A stretch of 64,000 nucleotides of DNA from Planctomycetaceae bacterium (lineage in GTDB: Bacteria; Planctomycetota; Planctomycetia; Planctomycetales; Planctomycetaceae): assembly GCA_041398785.1 (NCBI GenBank), contig JAWKUA010000026.1:12946-76945 (forward strand), in the 5' to 3' direction. A program made the position numbers and the translations under genes. The notes beneath the pieces were generated by a model. That model saw only the letters and a program-made list of their open reading frames with translations, was not told where the DNA came from and did no database searches. Positions 54,462-63,622 of this stretch are shown piece by piece; within the stretch, counting starts at the first letter, position 1, and each line of letters begins with the position of its first letter.

Positions 54462-54971
54462 TCAGTCGAGCATGATCTGAAGCAAGTGCACGTCCAGATG
54501 CCGGCCGAATTTGTGGCCGACCTCCTTCATGGTGCCGACGCGCGTAAAGCCGAGCGATTCATTCAGATGAAGGCTGGCCTCGCTGCCTTCCGCCACCCTG
54601 GCAAGCAGTGTATGAAATCCGAGCTTCCTGGCTTCATCGATTGTCGCCTGCTTCAGGAGGCGACCAATTCCGCGACCTCGGTATTCCTCCCTGACGTAGA
54701 ATGATGTCTCGGCTGTTCCGTTGTAGGCAGGACGTTCGGACCACTTCGAGAGGGAACCCCAGCCGACAATCTCTCGTCGATATTCCGCGACGAAAATCGG
54801 ATGAGTCGGCCCGTGACTGAGGAGCCACGACTTGCGTTCTTCGACGGACTGCGGCTCCGTGTCAAATGTTGAAGTCGTTGTCAGGATCGCTTCGTTGTAG
54901 ATCTCCGTAATGGCCTCGGCATCCCCCGGTACAGCATACCGGATGCGAATCTGCGCAGTGTCGAATGTCAT
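54462..54971 (-). CDS. GNAT N-acetyltransferase (phosphinothricin acetyltransferase-like)
   Basis: This 169-residue enzyme belongs to the GNAT superfamily, subgroup close to phosphinothricin/methionine sulfone acetyltransferases. Key text includes IRYAVPGDAEAITEIYNEAI, the phosphate-binding loop REEYRGRGIGRLL for acetyl-CoA, and a C-terminal SLGFTRVGTMKEVGHKFGRH. It would acetylate an amine on a small molecule; the substrate is unknown. The start at 54971 (MTFDTAQI) has an AGGTG box, preferred to ATG 55004. It is cytoplasmic and monocistronic. Confidence 0.88.
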   Translation of the reverse strand: MTFDTAQIRIRYAVPGDAEAITEIYNEAILTTTSTFDTEPQSVEERKSWLLSHGPTHPIFVAEYRREIVGWGSLSKWSERPAYNGTAETSFYVREEYRGRGIGRLLKQATIDEARKLGFHTLLARVAEGSEASLHLNESLGFTRVGTMKEVGHKFGRHLDVHLLQIMLD

Positions 54972-55605
54972 TGTGAACACCTGCCATCGCTGTTTCGAAT
55001 CCATTTCGGTTGCACCGGATTATAGCTGGAACGCTCATGATCCGGTCGACTGAATGCCCCCGATTGAACAGTTCACGAAATTACTGCCCGTTACCGCGTT
55101 CCTGATCGTGTTGTGTGACTGGGCGGTCGGCAGTTTCGTCGGACCGTTTGTCGTTCGGCGATCAGCACCGGAACGGAACTCTGTGACAAATGCGCTGCAG
55201 TGTGCGACTCCGGCAACTCCGGGGTAGTTGGCAGAAGTCTTGCTCTCGCGGTGGCCGCCGCGTCGGGCGCAGTTTGGCCCACGCGGACTCGCAAGTGACT
55301 CGAACGACAGGTCAGGATTTGACATCTCCTCGATATCCAAAGCGATGCTGAATCATCGCACTCCAACAATGCCTCGATTTCGGACTCGCGCGGACTGTTC
55401 ATCGTGATTCCGGCTTTTCGACGCGCGATGCAATCTGAAAACAGATTTCCGGCGGATCGATGAATCGCGTGAATAGTCGCGGCAAATGTCGGTTGTCCGT
55501 GTACGATTCGCTTTCAGTCCCGCATTCGTTCGCTGGCGCTGAACGGCAGCGTCGGGGAAGTTTCCAGGGTGATTTGCGTCAACCAGCGTTTTGAGTCAAC
55601 CAGCC
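54972..55605. other. Intergenic region between divergent genes
   Basis: About 630 bases with several open frames of 60-100 codons on the minus strand; these are Ser/Arg/Pro-rich, have no domains, and lack good ribosome-binding sites. I found no repeat or RNA gene. It must contain promoters of the acetyltransferase and of the redoxin fusion gene. Confidence 0.35.
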
Positions 55606-57579
55606 ATGTCGTTCATTCGAAGAACCGTTCTTGTGTGTCTCGCCGCAGCGTCGCCGCAAATGTGTCTGGCGGAGGAATCGCCCGGGGAGAATTCACTTGT
55701 GATTGACTGTTCGGCCGTCAACGGCGAACACGTGACGGTCGCTTCCGGCGAATCGATGGCCACGGTTGTCTGTTTTCTGGGCACCGAATGTCCACTGGCA
55801 AAACTCTATGGGCCGCGGCTTTCGGAACTGGCTGAGGAATTTTCCGGGCAGAATGTTCGCGTCGTGGGAGTGATGAGCAACCGGCAGGATTCGATCGACG
55901 ATATCCGCCGCTATGTCGAACTGCAGGCGATCTCGTTTCCGGTGATTCACGACGACGGCAACCTGGTGGCGAATCGGTACAACGCCACGCGCACCCCGGA
56001 GGTCTTTCTGCTCGATCGCATGCTGAACGTGCGGTACCACGGACGTGTGGACGATCAGTACGAACCGGGAATCACGCGGTCGGCTCCGGAACGCCGAGAC
56101 CTGCGAATCGCCATCCAGGAAGTGCTGGCGAACAAGCCGGTCAGCGTGGCGAGAACGTCAGCGCCGGGATGTCTGATCGGCAAGTTCCGGCCTGCGGACA
56201 GCCGCGACATCGTCGAAAACAACATCACGTATTCGCAGCACGTCAGTCGAGTCCTGCAGAGGCACTGCGTGGAATGCCACCGTCCCGGAGAAATCGGTCC
56301 GTTCGCGATGGACAGCTTTGAGGAAGTGGTCGGCTGGGCAGACACGATGCTGGAAACCATCGAAGACGGCCGCATGCCTCCCTGGAGCGCGGACCCGGAC
56401 GTCGGCCGGTTTTCGAACGCTCGCCTGATGCCCGAATCGGACCGGCAGATCATGCGAGACTGGATTGCCGGAGGACTTAAGCGCGGTGATGAATCGCAAC
56501 TGCCGCCGCCGGTAACGCCGGCTTCGCAATGGCAGTTGACTCGCAAGCCGGACGTTGTCATTCCCATGCGCGATGTTCCGTTCCGCGTTCCTGCGCAGGG
56601 CACCGTGGAGTACCAGTACTTTGTCGTCGACCCGAACTTTGAAGAAGACCAGTGGATCGCCGGGGCTCAGATCATTCCCGGCAACCGGGGCGTCGTTCAC
56701 CACGCAATCGCCTTCATTCGGCCGCCGGACGGAATCAGGATGCGCGGCATCGGCTGGCTGACGGCGTACGTTCCGGGGCAGCGTCTGGTCGATCTGCCGC
56801 AGGGATATGCCCGCAGAGTTCCCGCCGGTTCGAAGATCGTGTTTCAGATGCACTACACAACCAACGGACGAACGCAGGAGGACGTGACTCAGATCGGGCT
56901 CGTCTTCGCCGATCCGCGCGATGTGACGCATGAGATGATCACGCTGATCGGCATCAATCAGGAATTCGAAATTCCGCCGCATGCTTCGGACCACGAAGCC
57001 ACGGGCGACATCAACGGGTTTTTGAAATCCGGACGGCTGATGTCGATCGCTCCGCACATGCACTACCGGGGACGATCGTTTCAGGTGTTCGCGGACCGTG
57101 CGGATCGAACGGAAACGCTGCTCAGCGTTCCGCGGTACGATTTCAACTGGCAGCATTCCTACGAACTCGCGGAGCCGCTGGGTCTGGCGGAAATCGACCG
57201 CCTGCATTTTTCGGCGACGTTCGACAATTCCGAGGCCAATCCGTTCAACCCGAATCCCGAAGAATGGGTGACGTGGGGCGATCAGTCGTGGGAAGAAATG
57301 GCGGTCGTCTTTCTGGAAGTCGCGGAACCACGTTTGCTAACGTCCGATGATTCCGGTTCGTCTTCGTCGGCAAATGCTGCTGCTTCGGAACGCGAAAAGA
57401 AGGTCGCGAAATTCGTCAGCGATTTCTTCCGCGACCTGGACAGTAACGGCGACGGAATCGTGCAGCGCTCGGAGATGCCCGTTGCCGTCCGTCAGTTTTC
57501 GCGCTGGCGCTGGGATCGTGACGGAGACCAGCAGGTCACGCCCGACGAAGTCCGTGCGGTTGCCGAAGAACGGTTCTGA
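55606..57579 (+). CDS. Secreted redoxin-cytochrome c-monooxygenase-like protein with EF-hands
   Basis: The product is 657 residues with a signal peptide (TVLVCLAAASPQMCLA). Domains in order: a redoxin/AhpC-TSA-like domain (about 25-180) with a single Cys in GTECPLAKLYGP; a planctomycete-type heme c motif HCVECHRPGEIGPF (about 225); a region resembling copper type II ascorbate-dependent monooxygenase C-domains with His clusters VVHHAIAFIRPP, FQMHYTTNG and APHMHYRGRSF (about 365-490); and a terminal EF-hand pair DSNGDGIVQRSE and DRDGDQQVTPDE. Related proteins occur in Planctomycetota and Acidobacteria, but catalysis is uncharacterised. ATG 55606 places the signal peptide correctly; a TTG at 55591 is in frame. 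Confidence 0.86.
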   Translation: MSFIRRTVLVCLAAASPQMCLAEESPGENSLVIDCSAVNGEHVTVASGESMATVVCFLGTECPLAKLYGPRLSELAEEFSGQNVRVVGVMSNRQDSIDDIRRYVELQAISFPVIHDDGNLVANRYNATRTPEVFLLDRMLNVRYHGRVDDQYEPGITRSAPERRDLRIAIQEVLANKPVSVARTSAPGCLIGKFRPADSRDIVENNITYSQHVSRVLQRHCVECHRPGEIGPFAMDSFEEVVGWADTMLETIEDGRMPPWSADPDVGRFSNARLMPESDRQIMRDWIAGGLKRGDESQLPPPVTPASQWQLTRKPDVVIPMRDVPFRVPAQGTVEYQYFVVDPNFEEDQWIAGAQIIPGNRGVVHHAIAFIRPPDGIRMRGIGWLTAYVPGQRLVDLPQGYARRVPAGSKIVFQMHYTTNGRTQEDVTQIGLVFADPRDVTHEMITLIGINQEFEIPPHASDHEATGDINGFLKSGRLMSIAPHMHYRGRSFQVFADRADRTETLLSVPRYDFNWQHSYELAEPLGLAEIDRLHFSATFDNSEANPFNPNPEEWVTWGDQSWEEMAVVFLEVAEPRLLTSDDSGSSSSANAAASEREKKVAKFVSDFFRDLDSNGDGIVQRSEMPVAVRQFSRWRWDRDGDQQVTPDEVRAVAEERF

Positions 57580-57845
57580 ACGCCATCAGCCAACCTGCGT
57601 CACAGTTCCGATTTGCGGAAGAATTGCAAACGCGGCGCCGTCCATGCAAGTCGGCCACGCATGAGCAATCACGGGACGAGTCGTCCGCATTCCTTGAATC
57701 GCTGAATCCGGATTGCACCGCGCGAGTCCAGCGCGCGGAGGTGAGTCGGTGCGTGTGACGCCGTTCTTCGGATCGCCTACAATTTCGGCCACAATTCACC
57801 AATCATCGGAGTCGCCTGCGATTCCGCCTTCGGAAAGCCGCTTAG

Positions 57846-58835
57846 ATGTCACTGCCCATTGTCGTTGACGCTCCGGATGACTACGAAGATCCGCTTGATC
57901 TGATGGACGAGATCGAAGTGCTGAAAAAAGAACGAGACGCCACGATTCTGGCGCATTTCTATGTCGACGGTGACATTCAGGACATCGCGGACTTTACGGG
58001 CGACAGTCTGAAGCTGGCTCGCGATGCGACGAAAGTCACGACGTCGACAATCGTGTTTTCGGGAGTCCACTTCATGGGCGAATCCGCGAAAATCATGAAT
58101 CCGGAAAAGACCGTGCTGATCCCCGACATGCTCGCCGGGTGTTCGCTGGCGGAAAGCTGCCCCGCAGAGCAACTCGATGCCTTTCAGCAGCAGTTGAGAG
58201 AATCGGGACGGAAGTTTGAAACGGTGGCGTACATCAACACGTCAGCCGCCGTCAAAAGCCTGTGCGACTGGATCGTCACCAGCGGCAACGCTCGCGAAAT
58301 CATCGATCGCGTCCCCGCCGACCACGAGATTCTGTTTGTGCCCGATCAGCATCTGGGCCGCTATCTGATGGAAGTCACCGGGAGAAAAATGATCCTGTGG
58401 CCGGGATCGTGCATGGTTCACGAAATCTTCAGCATTCAGGATCTGATCCGAGCCAAACGGAATAATCCCGGCAGCAAAGTGATCGCGCATCCGGAATGTC
58501 CGCAGAACATTCTGGAACTGACCGATTTTGTCGGCGGCACGGAAAAGATGCGGCAACACGTGATGTCGGTCAGTGAACCGACGACGTTTCTGGTGGCGAC
58601 GGAATCCGCGATGATTCACGCGTTCGAAAAATCGGCGCCGCAGCACACGTTTATTCCTGTGCCGGGAATCATGACGTCCACAGGCGAAACGTGTGCCTGC
58701 AACCGCTGCCCGCACATGGCTCGCAACACGCTGCAGAAAGTCCGCGACTGCCTGCGGGACGGCAAGCCGGAAATCATCTGGCAGGACTACTTCGACAAAG
58801 CACGAGCCGTGCTGGACAGAAGCCTGCTGTCGTGA
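57846..58835 (+). CDS. nadA: Quinolinate synthase
   Basis: NadA condenses iminoaspartate with dihydroxyacetone phosphate to quinolinate using a [4Fe-4S] cluster, an early step of NAD synthesis. The 329-residue protein has LAHFYVDGDIQDIADFTGDS near the N-terminus, VFSGVHFMGESAKIMNP, MLAGCSLAESCP (first cluster Cys), KMILWPGSCMVHE (second), and TGETCACNRCPHM (third). Other residues such as HPECP and SEPTTFLVATESAM fit the family. It is a cytoplasmic monomer or dimer. nadB and nadC are not adjacent. Confidence 0.94.
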   Translation: MSLPIVVDAPDDYEDPLDLMDEIEVLKKERDATILAHFYVDGDIQDIADFTGDSLKLARDATKVTTSTIVFSGVHFMGESAKIMNPEKTVLIPDMLAGCSLAESCPAEQLDAFQQQLRESGRKFETVAYINTSAAVKSLCDWIVTSGNAREIIDRVPADHEILFVPDQHLGRYLMEVTGRKMILWPGSCMVHEIFSIQDLIRAKRNNPGSKVIAHPECPQNILELTDFVGGTEKMRQHVMSVSEPTTFLVATESAMIHAFEKSAPQHTFIPVPGIMTSTGETCACNRCPHMARNTLQKVRDCLRDGKPEIIWQDYFDKARAVLDRSLLS

Positions 58836-59042
58836 CGTTCGACGTCCACAGATTGCACTGATTTCGCAGATTGGCAGCGCGGAGGGAGATCCGGGGCGGC
58901 GTGATACTTCGCTTGCCGGATCAGCCCACGACCACCTTCTGATTCAGGCGTGCCTGGTCGATTCGACCGCACTTTGTGTCATCCAGACAAACCGTGGACG
59001 AACTCCGACGTCGCAGGCGCCGTGATCACAGGTGCCGGGGTG

Positions 59043-59654
59043 TTACTCTTCCACGATCTTTGCCGACTTGATGAAGTCCAGTCTCGGGAACTTTGCATTC
59101 AAATACCTGTTGCCCTGTTTTTGAATCAACCCCTGATCCGGCTGTTCGCGGTACTCGGCATTGATCTTGTCGACCACTTCCATACCTTCAATCACACGAC
59201 CGAACGGCGCAAAGCCGGTGTTGTCAAGAAACGAATTGTCCTTGAAGTTGATGAACAACTGAGTCGTGCGGGAATTGGGAGCATTCGTCTTGGCGAAAGT
59301 GATGAAGCCGCGCTGATTGGAGGCAACGACTGGATCGTCCTTGATCGACTTGTCGCGCCAGTCCTTTTGCACGGCCGGATCACCGTTGATTCCGAACTGA
59401 ACCATGAAGTTCGGCACGACTCGAAAGAACCGGGCTTCGTTGAAAAAACCCTGCTTTACCAGTTCATGAAAGCGGTCCGCTCCGATGGGAGCCCACTTGC
59501 GCTGGACTTCGACGGTGAAGTTACCCTGGCTGGTTTCGAACAGCACCTTAAACGTTTCGGGAGCTTTGTCGCCGGAGTCCTGAGCGATGGCTGGTTCGGC
59601 GGCGATGATCGAAAATGTCAGTAATGCGGCGATCGGGAAGTAACGAAGTGACAT
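59043..59654 (-). CDS. Exported cyclophilin-type peptidyl-prolyl isomerase
   Basis: This 203-residue protein is a cyclophilin with a signal peptide (YFPIAALLTFSIIAAEPAIA). It catalyses cis-trans isomerisation of Xaa-Pro bonds during folding in the periplasm. Family text includes GNFTVEVQRKWAPIGADRFH, RFFRVVPNFMVQFG, GFITFAKT, TTQLFINFKDNSFLD and FAPFGRVIEGMEVVD. The ATG at 59654 has a GGAG box; a TTG one codon earlier is also open. It is divergent from the transglutaminase-fold gene. Confidence 0.92.
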   Translation of the reverse strand: MSLRYFPIAALLTFSIIAAEPAIAQDSGDKAPETFKVLFETSQGNFTVEVQRKWAPIGADRFHELVKQGFFNEARFFRVVPNFMVQFGINGDPAVQKDWRDKSIKDDPVVASNQRGFITFAKTNAPNSRTTQLFINFKDNSFLDNTGFAPFGRVIEGMEVVDKINAEYREQPDQGLIQKQGNRYLNAKFPRLDFIKSAKIVEE

Positions 59655-59746
59655 CAAAGGTCTCCTGTTCGATAGATTTCATCCGTGGTGACGCGAAAAC
59701 TCGCGGGCAGTATAAAGGCGGCACCGTCATTTTCCAGAGGCAAACA

Positions 59747-61837
59747 ATGATCCACGTCACTCGTCGCGCTTTGGAACGCAGCCTGGTCACGAATCGGAGC
59801 TGGTGCGACGGCGCTGCGGTCGGCATGCGTCGACTTCGAACACTGGCGGCAGTGCTGCTGGCGTTCGCATCAACCTGTGTCCACGCGGGCTCCGGGGACA
59901 TCACGATTCGCACGGAACACCTGCAATATCCCGGCGAAGGTGCCTTTCAAACGGTCGACGACTGCGTGACGTTTGCGACCGGAGGCGCGTCCGGCGATCA
60001 GCAAGAAGCCATCGCTCTGTACAACTGGCTGCTGACACACCAGTGGCACCTGATGTCACCGCAGGAATGGTGTGTGCCCGGACGAATCCCCGACACCGCG
60101 GAAACTCGCGACTACGAATCAATCGTCTTCGACGCCAACCGCGCGAGGTTCTCCTACGGCTATGGCCTGTGCGGAACGGTTCACGCATGGAATGAACCGT
60201 ACTGGAAGGCGCTCGGCATGAACGCTCGCCGCCGGGCGTTTCCCGGTCACGTCAACAGTGAAGTCCTCTACGGCGGAACCTGGCACGCGTTTGATACCGA
60301 CATGGCCGGCCTGTTGTTTCGCCGGGACGGTATCGTCGCCGGCTATGACGACATCATTCGAGACCCGTCACTTATCGACAGTGTGAAGCCGCCGTATCCG
60401 CATTATCCGTTTGCGTGGCCGTCGGATTCTCAGGTGATGAAGGACGGCTGGAAGCAGGTGGCTGCCGGAGGCGACTGGTACCGCATGTACAACAGCGGCT
60501 ACGCGGCTCACCCCGCCATTGTCCATCTGCGAAAGGGAGAAACGTTCACGCGGTGGTTTGACCGAGACCACTTCGGCGGCCGGTCGAAACGCCGTTTCTG
60601 GCATCACCAGCCGGGAGGCCCGTTTCGTAACTGGTCGTTCTTCGATAACGGCGAACCGTTCCACGATGGTGCGAAACACAATGCCCGATCCGACGTCAGT
60701 TACTGCAACGGTGAGTTCATCTACGTTCCGGACCTGAGCACCGATGCGTACCGGGAAGGCGTTGCGTCGTCGTCGCAGAATCTGTCGCACGGCTCGACGT
60801 CGCCCCTGCTGCACAGCGAAGACGGGCAGCAGGCACGCGTGACGTTTCGGCACTTTTCACCCTACGTCATTTGCGGTGATCCTGTTGACGACGCCAATCC
60901 CATGTCGGGAGCCGCGACCGACGGCCTGGTGCTGGAAGCGAAAGTCGCGGGCAAGGTCAGCGTGGAAGTCTCCGCCAACGAAGGTCAGTCGTGGACGCAG
61001 GTGGAAGCCGCTGACAACGATGGTTCGACGTTTCGCTTCGATCTGACGGAACACGTCAAGGGCCGCTACGGATGGCAGATTCAATTTCGTTTCGAAGGCG
61101 CGTCGGGCATCGATTCGCTGAAATTCACCACGACGACTCAGGTTTGCCAGGCGATTTTCCCGCAACTGACGGAAGGAGGCTGCGACGTCACCTGCCGAAT
61201 CACGGACCGTTCGGTGGTCGCGGTGCTGCCGGATTTCGGGCTGCCGGAAGCGAATGTGTCCCACTATGAAGAGGTGTCGCTGCGTTCGGCCAACGTCATC
61301 TATCAGCCTCGCGTCAACGACAATCGCCTGGCCTATCAAACGACGAATAACAAGTCCGGCGAAGTCGTCTTTCGAGTGACGTCACCGAAGCCGCTGCTGG
61401 AAGTCAGAGCCGCCGTCAGATACCAGCTTCGAGTACCGCCGGAACCTGACTGCGACTATCACATGGACATTTCCACTGACAACGGAACTCACTGGCGCCG
61501 TTTCGCGATTGCCGAAATTCCTGCCGACAATGAGTTTTCCAGTGGCTGGCTGTCAGGACGATCCGCCGTGTCGTCAGCCGATTGTCACGAAGCGCTGGTG
61601 CGAGTTCACTTCGACGGCGGCGGCCATCGCACTGGTCTGATGGACGCTCAGTTGTACGGAATTCATCGAATCGGAAACCGTTCCGCGTGTGTCGTTGAGT
61701 TCGGCTGGACAGACGACGGAGGCCCGCAGACACACGTAGAACGAATTGCCGCCGATCGGGCACAATCGCAAATTCACGTGCCGACAAGTTCAGACAGTAT
61801 CCGGAATGAGTTCGTCCGCATCTCAGTTTCCGACTGA
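59747..61837 (+). CDS. Secreted transglutaminase-fold protein of unknown function
   Basis: About 696 residues. A hydrophobic signal segment (LRTLAAVLLAFASTCVHA) follows an N-terminal stretch of about 30 residues; ATG 59747 has a GAGGCA box and ATG 59825 would give a shorter, more classical signal peptide. A transglutaminase-like Cys-His-Asp set is visible: YGYGLCGTVHAW with Cys142, AFPGHVNSEVLYGGTWHAFD with His168 and Asp183. The C-terminal 350 residues are beta-rich and probably include carbohydrate- or protein-binding modules (VSVEVSANEGQSWTQVE, MDISTDNGTHWRRFA). Substrate unknown. Large secreted proteins of this layout occur in planctomycetes. Confidence 0.75.
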   Translation: MIHVTRRALERSLVTNRSWCDGAAVGMRRLRTLAAVLLAFASTCVHAGSGDITIRTEHLQYPGEGAFQTVDDCVTFATGGASGDQQEAIALYNWLLTHQWHLMSPQEWCVPGRIPDTAETRDYESIVFDANRARFSYGYGLCGTVHAWNEPYWKALGMNARRRAFPGHVNSEVLYGGTWHAFDTDMAGLLFRRDGIVAGYDDIIRDPSLIDSVKPPYPHYPFAWPSDSQVMKDGWKQVAAGGDWYRMYNSGYAAHPAIVHLRKGETFTRWFDRDHFGGRSKRRFWHHQPGGPFRNWSFFDNGEPFHDGAKHNARSDVSYCNGEFIYVPDLSTDAYREGVASSSQNLSHGSTSPLLHSEDGQQARVTFRHFSPYVICGDPVDDANPMSGAATDGLVLEAKVAGKVSVEVSANEGQSWTQVEAADNDGSTFRFDLTEHVKGRYGWQIQFRFEGASGIDSLKFTTTTQVCQAIFPQLTEGGCDVTCRITDRSVVAVLPDFGLPEANVSHYEEVSLRSANVIYQPRVNDNRLAYQTTNNKSGEVVFRVTSPKPLLEVRAAVRYQLRVPPEPDCDYHMDISTDNGTHWRRFAIAEIPADNEFSSGWLSGRSAVSSADCHEALVRVHFDGGGHRTGLMDAQLYGIHRIGNRSACVVEFGWTDDGGPQTHVERIAADRAQSQIHVPTSSDSIRNEFVRISVSD

Positions 61838-61994
61838 CCGACCGGATTCCGATTCGTGAACGAGACACGTCGTCGTAACAGACCCGGCATTCGCGACACG
61901 GTTCACAGCGATTGCCATGAGTTCCTCGACTCACCCGTGCGACGCGCGGTCCCCGCAGCGCGCCGCACAGGAAAGGTCGCGAGTTGCCGGCGTA

Positions 61995-62432
61995 TTATTT
62001 GCCGCCGGAAATCAGGCCCGGCAGTTTGGCGGCCAGCTTCGAGAACATGTCGTCGCCCAGCTTCTCTTTGAGGAAGTTGACCAGCAGCGACAGAAACCCG
62101 GAGGCTTTATCGAGTCCGATGCCGGAGTCTCCGATCGCTTTGGTAATTCCGGCGACTCCGCCGGCATTGCCGCCAAGCAGACTTCCCGCCATCGATGTCA
62201 GTGACCCCATGAGTCCTCCGCCACCGCCCGATTTTCCTCCACCCGACTGAGCTTCGTTCAGCAGTGCATCGGCTCCCGGCAGCTTTTTCAGCACGGAACT
62301 GAACGTCGAATCATCCAACTGGCCCTTGATCACGTTCAGGATGCCACCGGTCGCCGACCGGCTCTGGCCTTCGTCAATTCCAAGTTGTTTGGTGACCAGG
62401 GAAATGAATTCTTCCACAACAGCTTCTCCCAT
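61995..62432 (-). CDS. DUF2780-like protein
   Basis: This 145-residue protein resembles the DUF2780 family: VEEFISLVTKQLGIDEGQ, then TGGILNVIKGQL, a Gly-rich central segment (SGGGKSGGGGGLMG), and GLDKASGFLSLLVNFLKEKL near the end. Members are short, helical and of unknown function. No signal peptide is evident. The start at 62432 (MGEAVVEEF) fits the family N-terminus. Confidence 0.78.
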   Translation of the reverse strand: MGEAVVEEFISLVTKQLGIDEGQSRSATGGILNVIKGQLDDSTFSSVLKKLPGADALLNEAQSGGGKSGGGGGLMGSLTSMAGSLLGGNAGGVAGITKAIGDSGIGLDKASGFLSLLVNFLKEKLGDDMFSKLAAKLPGLISGGK

Positions 62433-63001
62433 CAGGACGGTTGAGATTTGAAAGGTGCGACAGGAACGACCTGCGCATCAGGCACGCGGCATGTCGACGA
62501 ACGAAACCGACACTCGACGGCGTGACGCCGCACATTGTTACGGACGGCTGTGCCGGTGTTAGCCTTGTTCGTCGAAGTTACCTAAGGCAGCGTTGATTTG
62601 CCACCTGGTCAGATCGTAGATTCATGTCGTCAGTTGTTCAACCGGCGCCTTCCCGCAGCGGGCGGTGCGGACTCTGCCAGGGCCATTCGGCGGGGTGGAA
62701 GTCAGCTGCTTTGTTGATTTGTCGACGGACCGCCGACACGACGCGAACTCGGGGCTATCTGGGATGATTTACGCGTGTCTGTGCGACGCTGCCCTGAAAC
62801 CAACGCTGCCCTGAAACCGGCGACGGCACGCGAAGGGACCGGAGTTCCGTCGTCACACGCGCATTTCGCCGCTTCGAGATGACTGCCGTTTCCGGGACGC
62901 GTTGAGTCAGGATTCGCTGATCGCGCGATTCATCCGGGATCGCCAGCGGCTGTCGGTTTGTGGCGTCGATCGCCGAAGTCGACCGAGCAGCGGCACCGGA
63001 T
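62433..63001. other. Intergenic region
   Basis: About 570 bases with no convincing gene. Open frames on both strands are Arg-rich and unlike known families. No RNA gene or repeat was seen. The DUF2780 promoter lies at its left end. Confidence 0.35.
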
Positions 63002-63622
63002 TCAGACCGATTCCTGCGACGCCGACAGTTCTGAATCCTGGCGGCCCGGCATTCGTTCTGATCCGCGGACGACTCCACCGCCTTCCGCATTGCGATACAG
63101 AACGCGAGTCACACGGAATCCCAGCGAACGATACAGCTTTACGGCCGGGCGATTTACGGCGGTGACTTCCAGAGCTCCGCGGCACAAGCCCGTGTCTCGA
63201 AACGCATGCAGCGACTTCAGCACAATCGCCCGTCCGAGCCCGAAGCCGCGGTGTTCCGGAATGATGCCGACATTTTGAATCGCTCCGACGCGGCCGGATC
63301 GTTCAATCCCCTGAATTGTTCCGCAATCATCGGCGGGCCAGTCGGGTTCCGGCTGGAACACGACCATCCAGGTGGCGACGGGACAGAAACTGGCCTGCTT
63401 GCTGATTTCGGCCATCAATCGGCGGCATCCCGCCAGTTGGCTGAGGCACGAGAACACCGAACCGTCGAGATCTCTGCGGAATGCTCGCCACTTGATGCGA
63501 GCGTGCCGTTCCGCCAGCAGCGGATGCCAGCGAACGAAGTGATACCCGTCCGGCAGCGTCGGCGGAGCCAGCGTTGCTGACCGCAAATCAATTTCCATGC
63601 GATAGCGTTTGAACTGGTTCAA
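63002..63622 (-). CDS. GNAT-family acetyltransferase
   Basis: This is a GNAT protein of 206 residues (or 198 from ATG 63598). The acetyl-CoA loop is VGIIPEHRGFGLGRAIVLKS, followed by LEVTAVNRPAVKLYRSLGFR, the usual C-terminal beta-bulge region. A longer N-terminal part (HFVRWHPLLAERHARIKWRA) sets it apart from the other GNAT gene at 54.5 kb. The TTG at 63622 has a GGAG box at good spacing, while ATG 63598 has none, so the TTG start is preferred. Substrate unknown. Confidence 0.82.
   Translation of the reverse strand: MNQFKRYRMEIDLRSATLAPPTLPDGYHFVRWHPLLAERHARIKWRAFRRDLDGSVFSCLSQLAGCRRLMAEISKQASFCPVATWMVVFQPEPDWPADDCGTIQGIERSGRVGAIQNVGIIPEHRGFGLGRAIVLKSLHAFRDTGLCRGALEVTAVNRPAVKLYRSLGFRVTRVLYRNAEGGGVVRGSERMPGRQDSELSASQESV

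Noticed and set aside
55035..55402. Minus-strand open frames of about 100 codons
   Set aside because: They are Ser/Arg/Pro-rich, overlap each other in different frames, and have neither domains nor good start signals.
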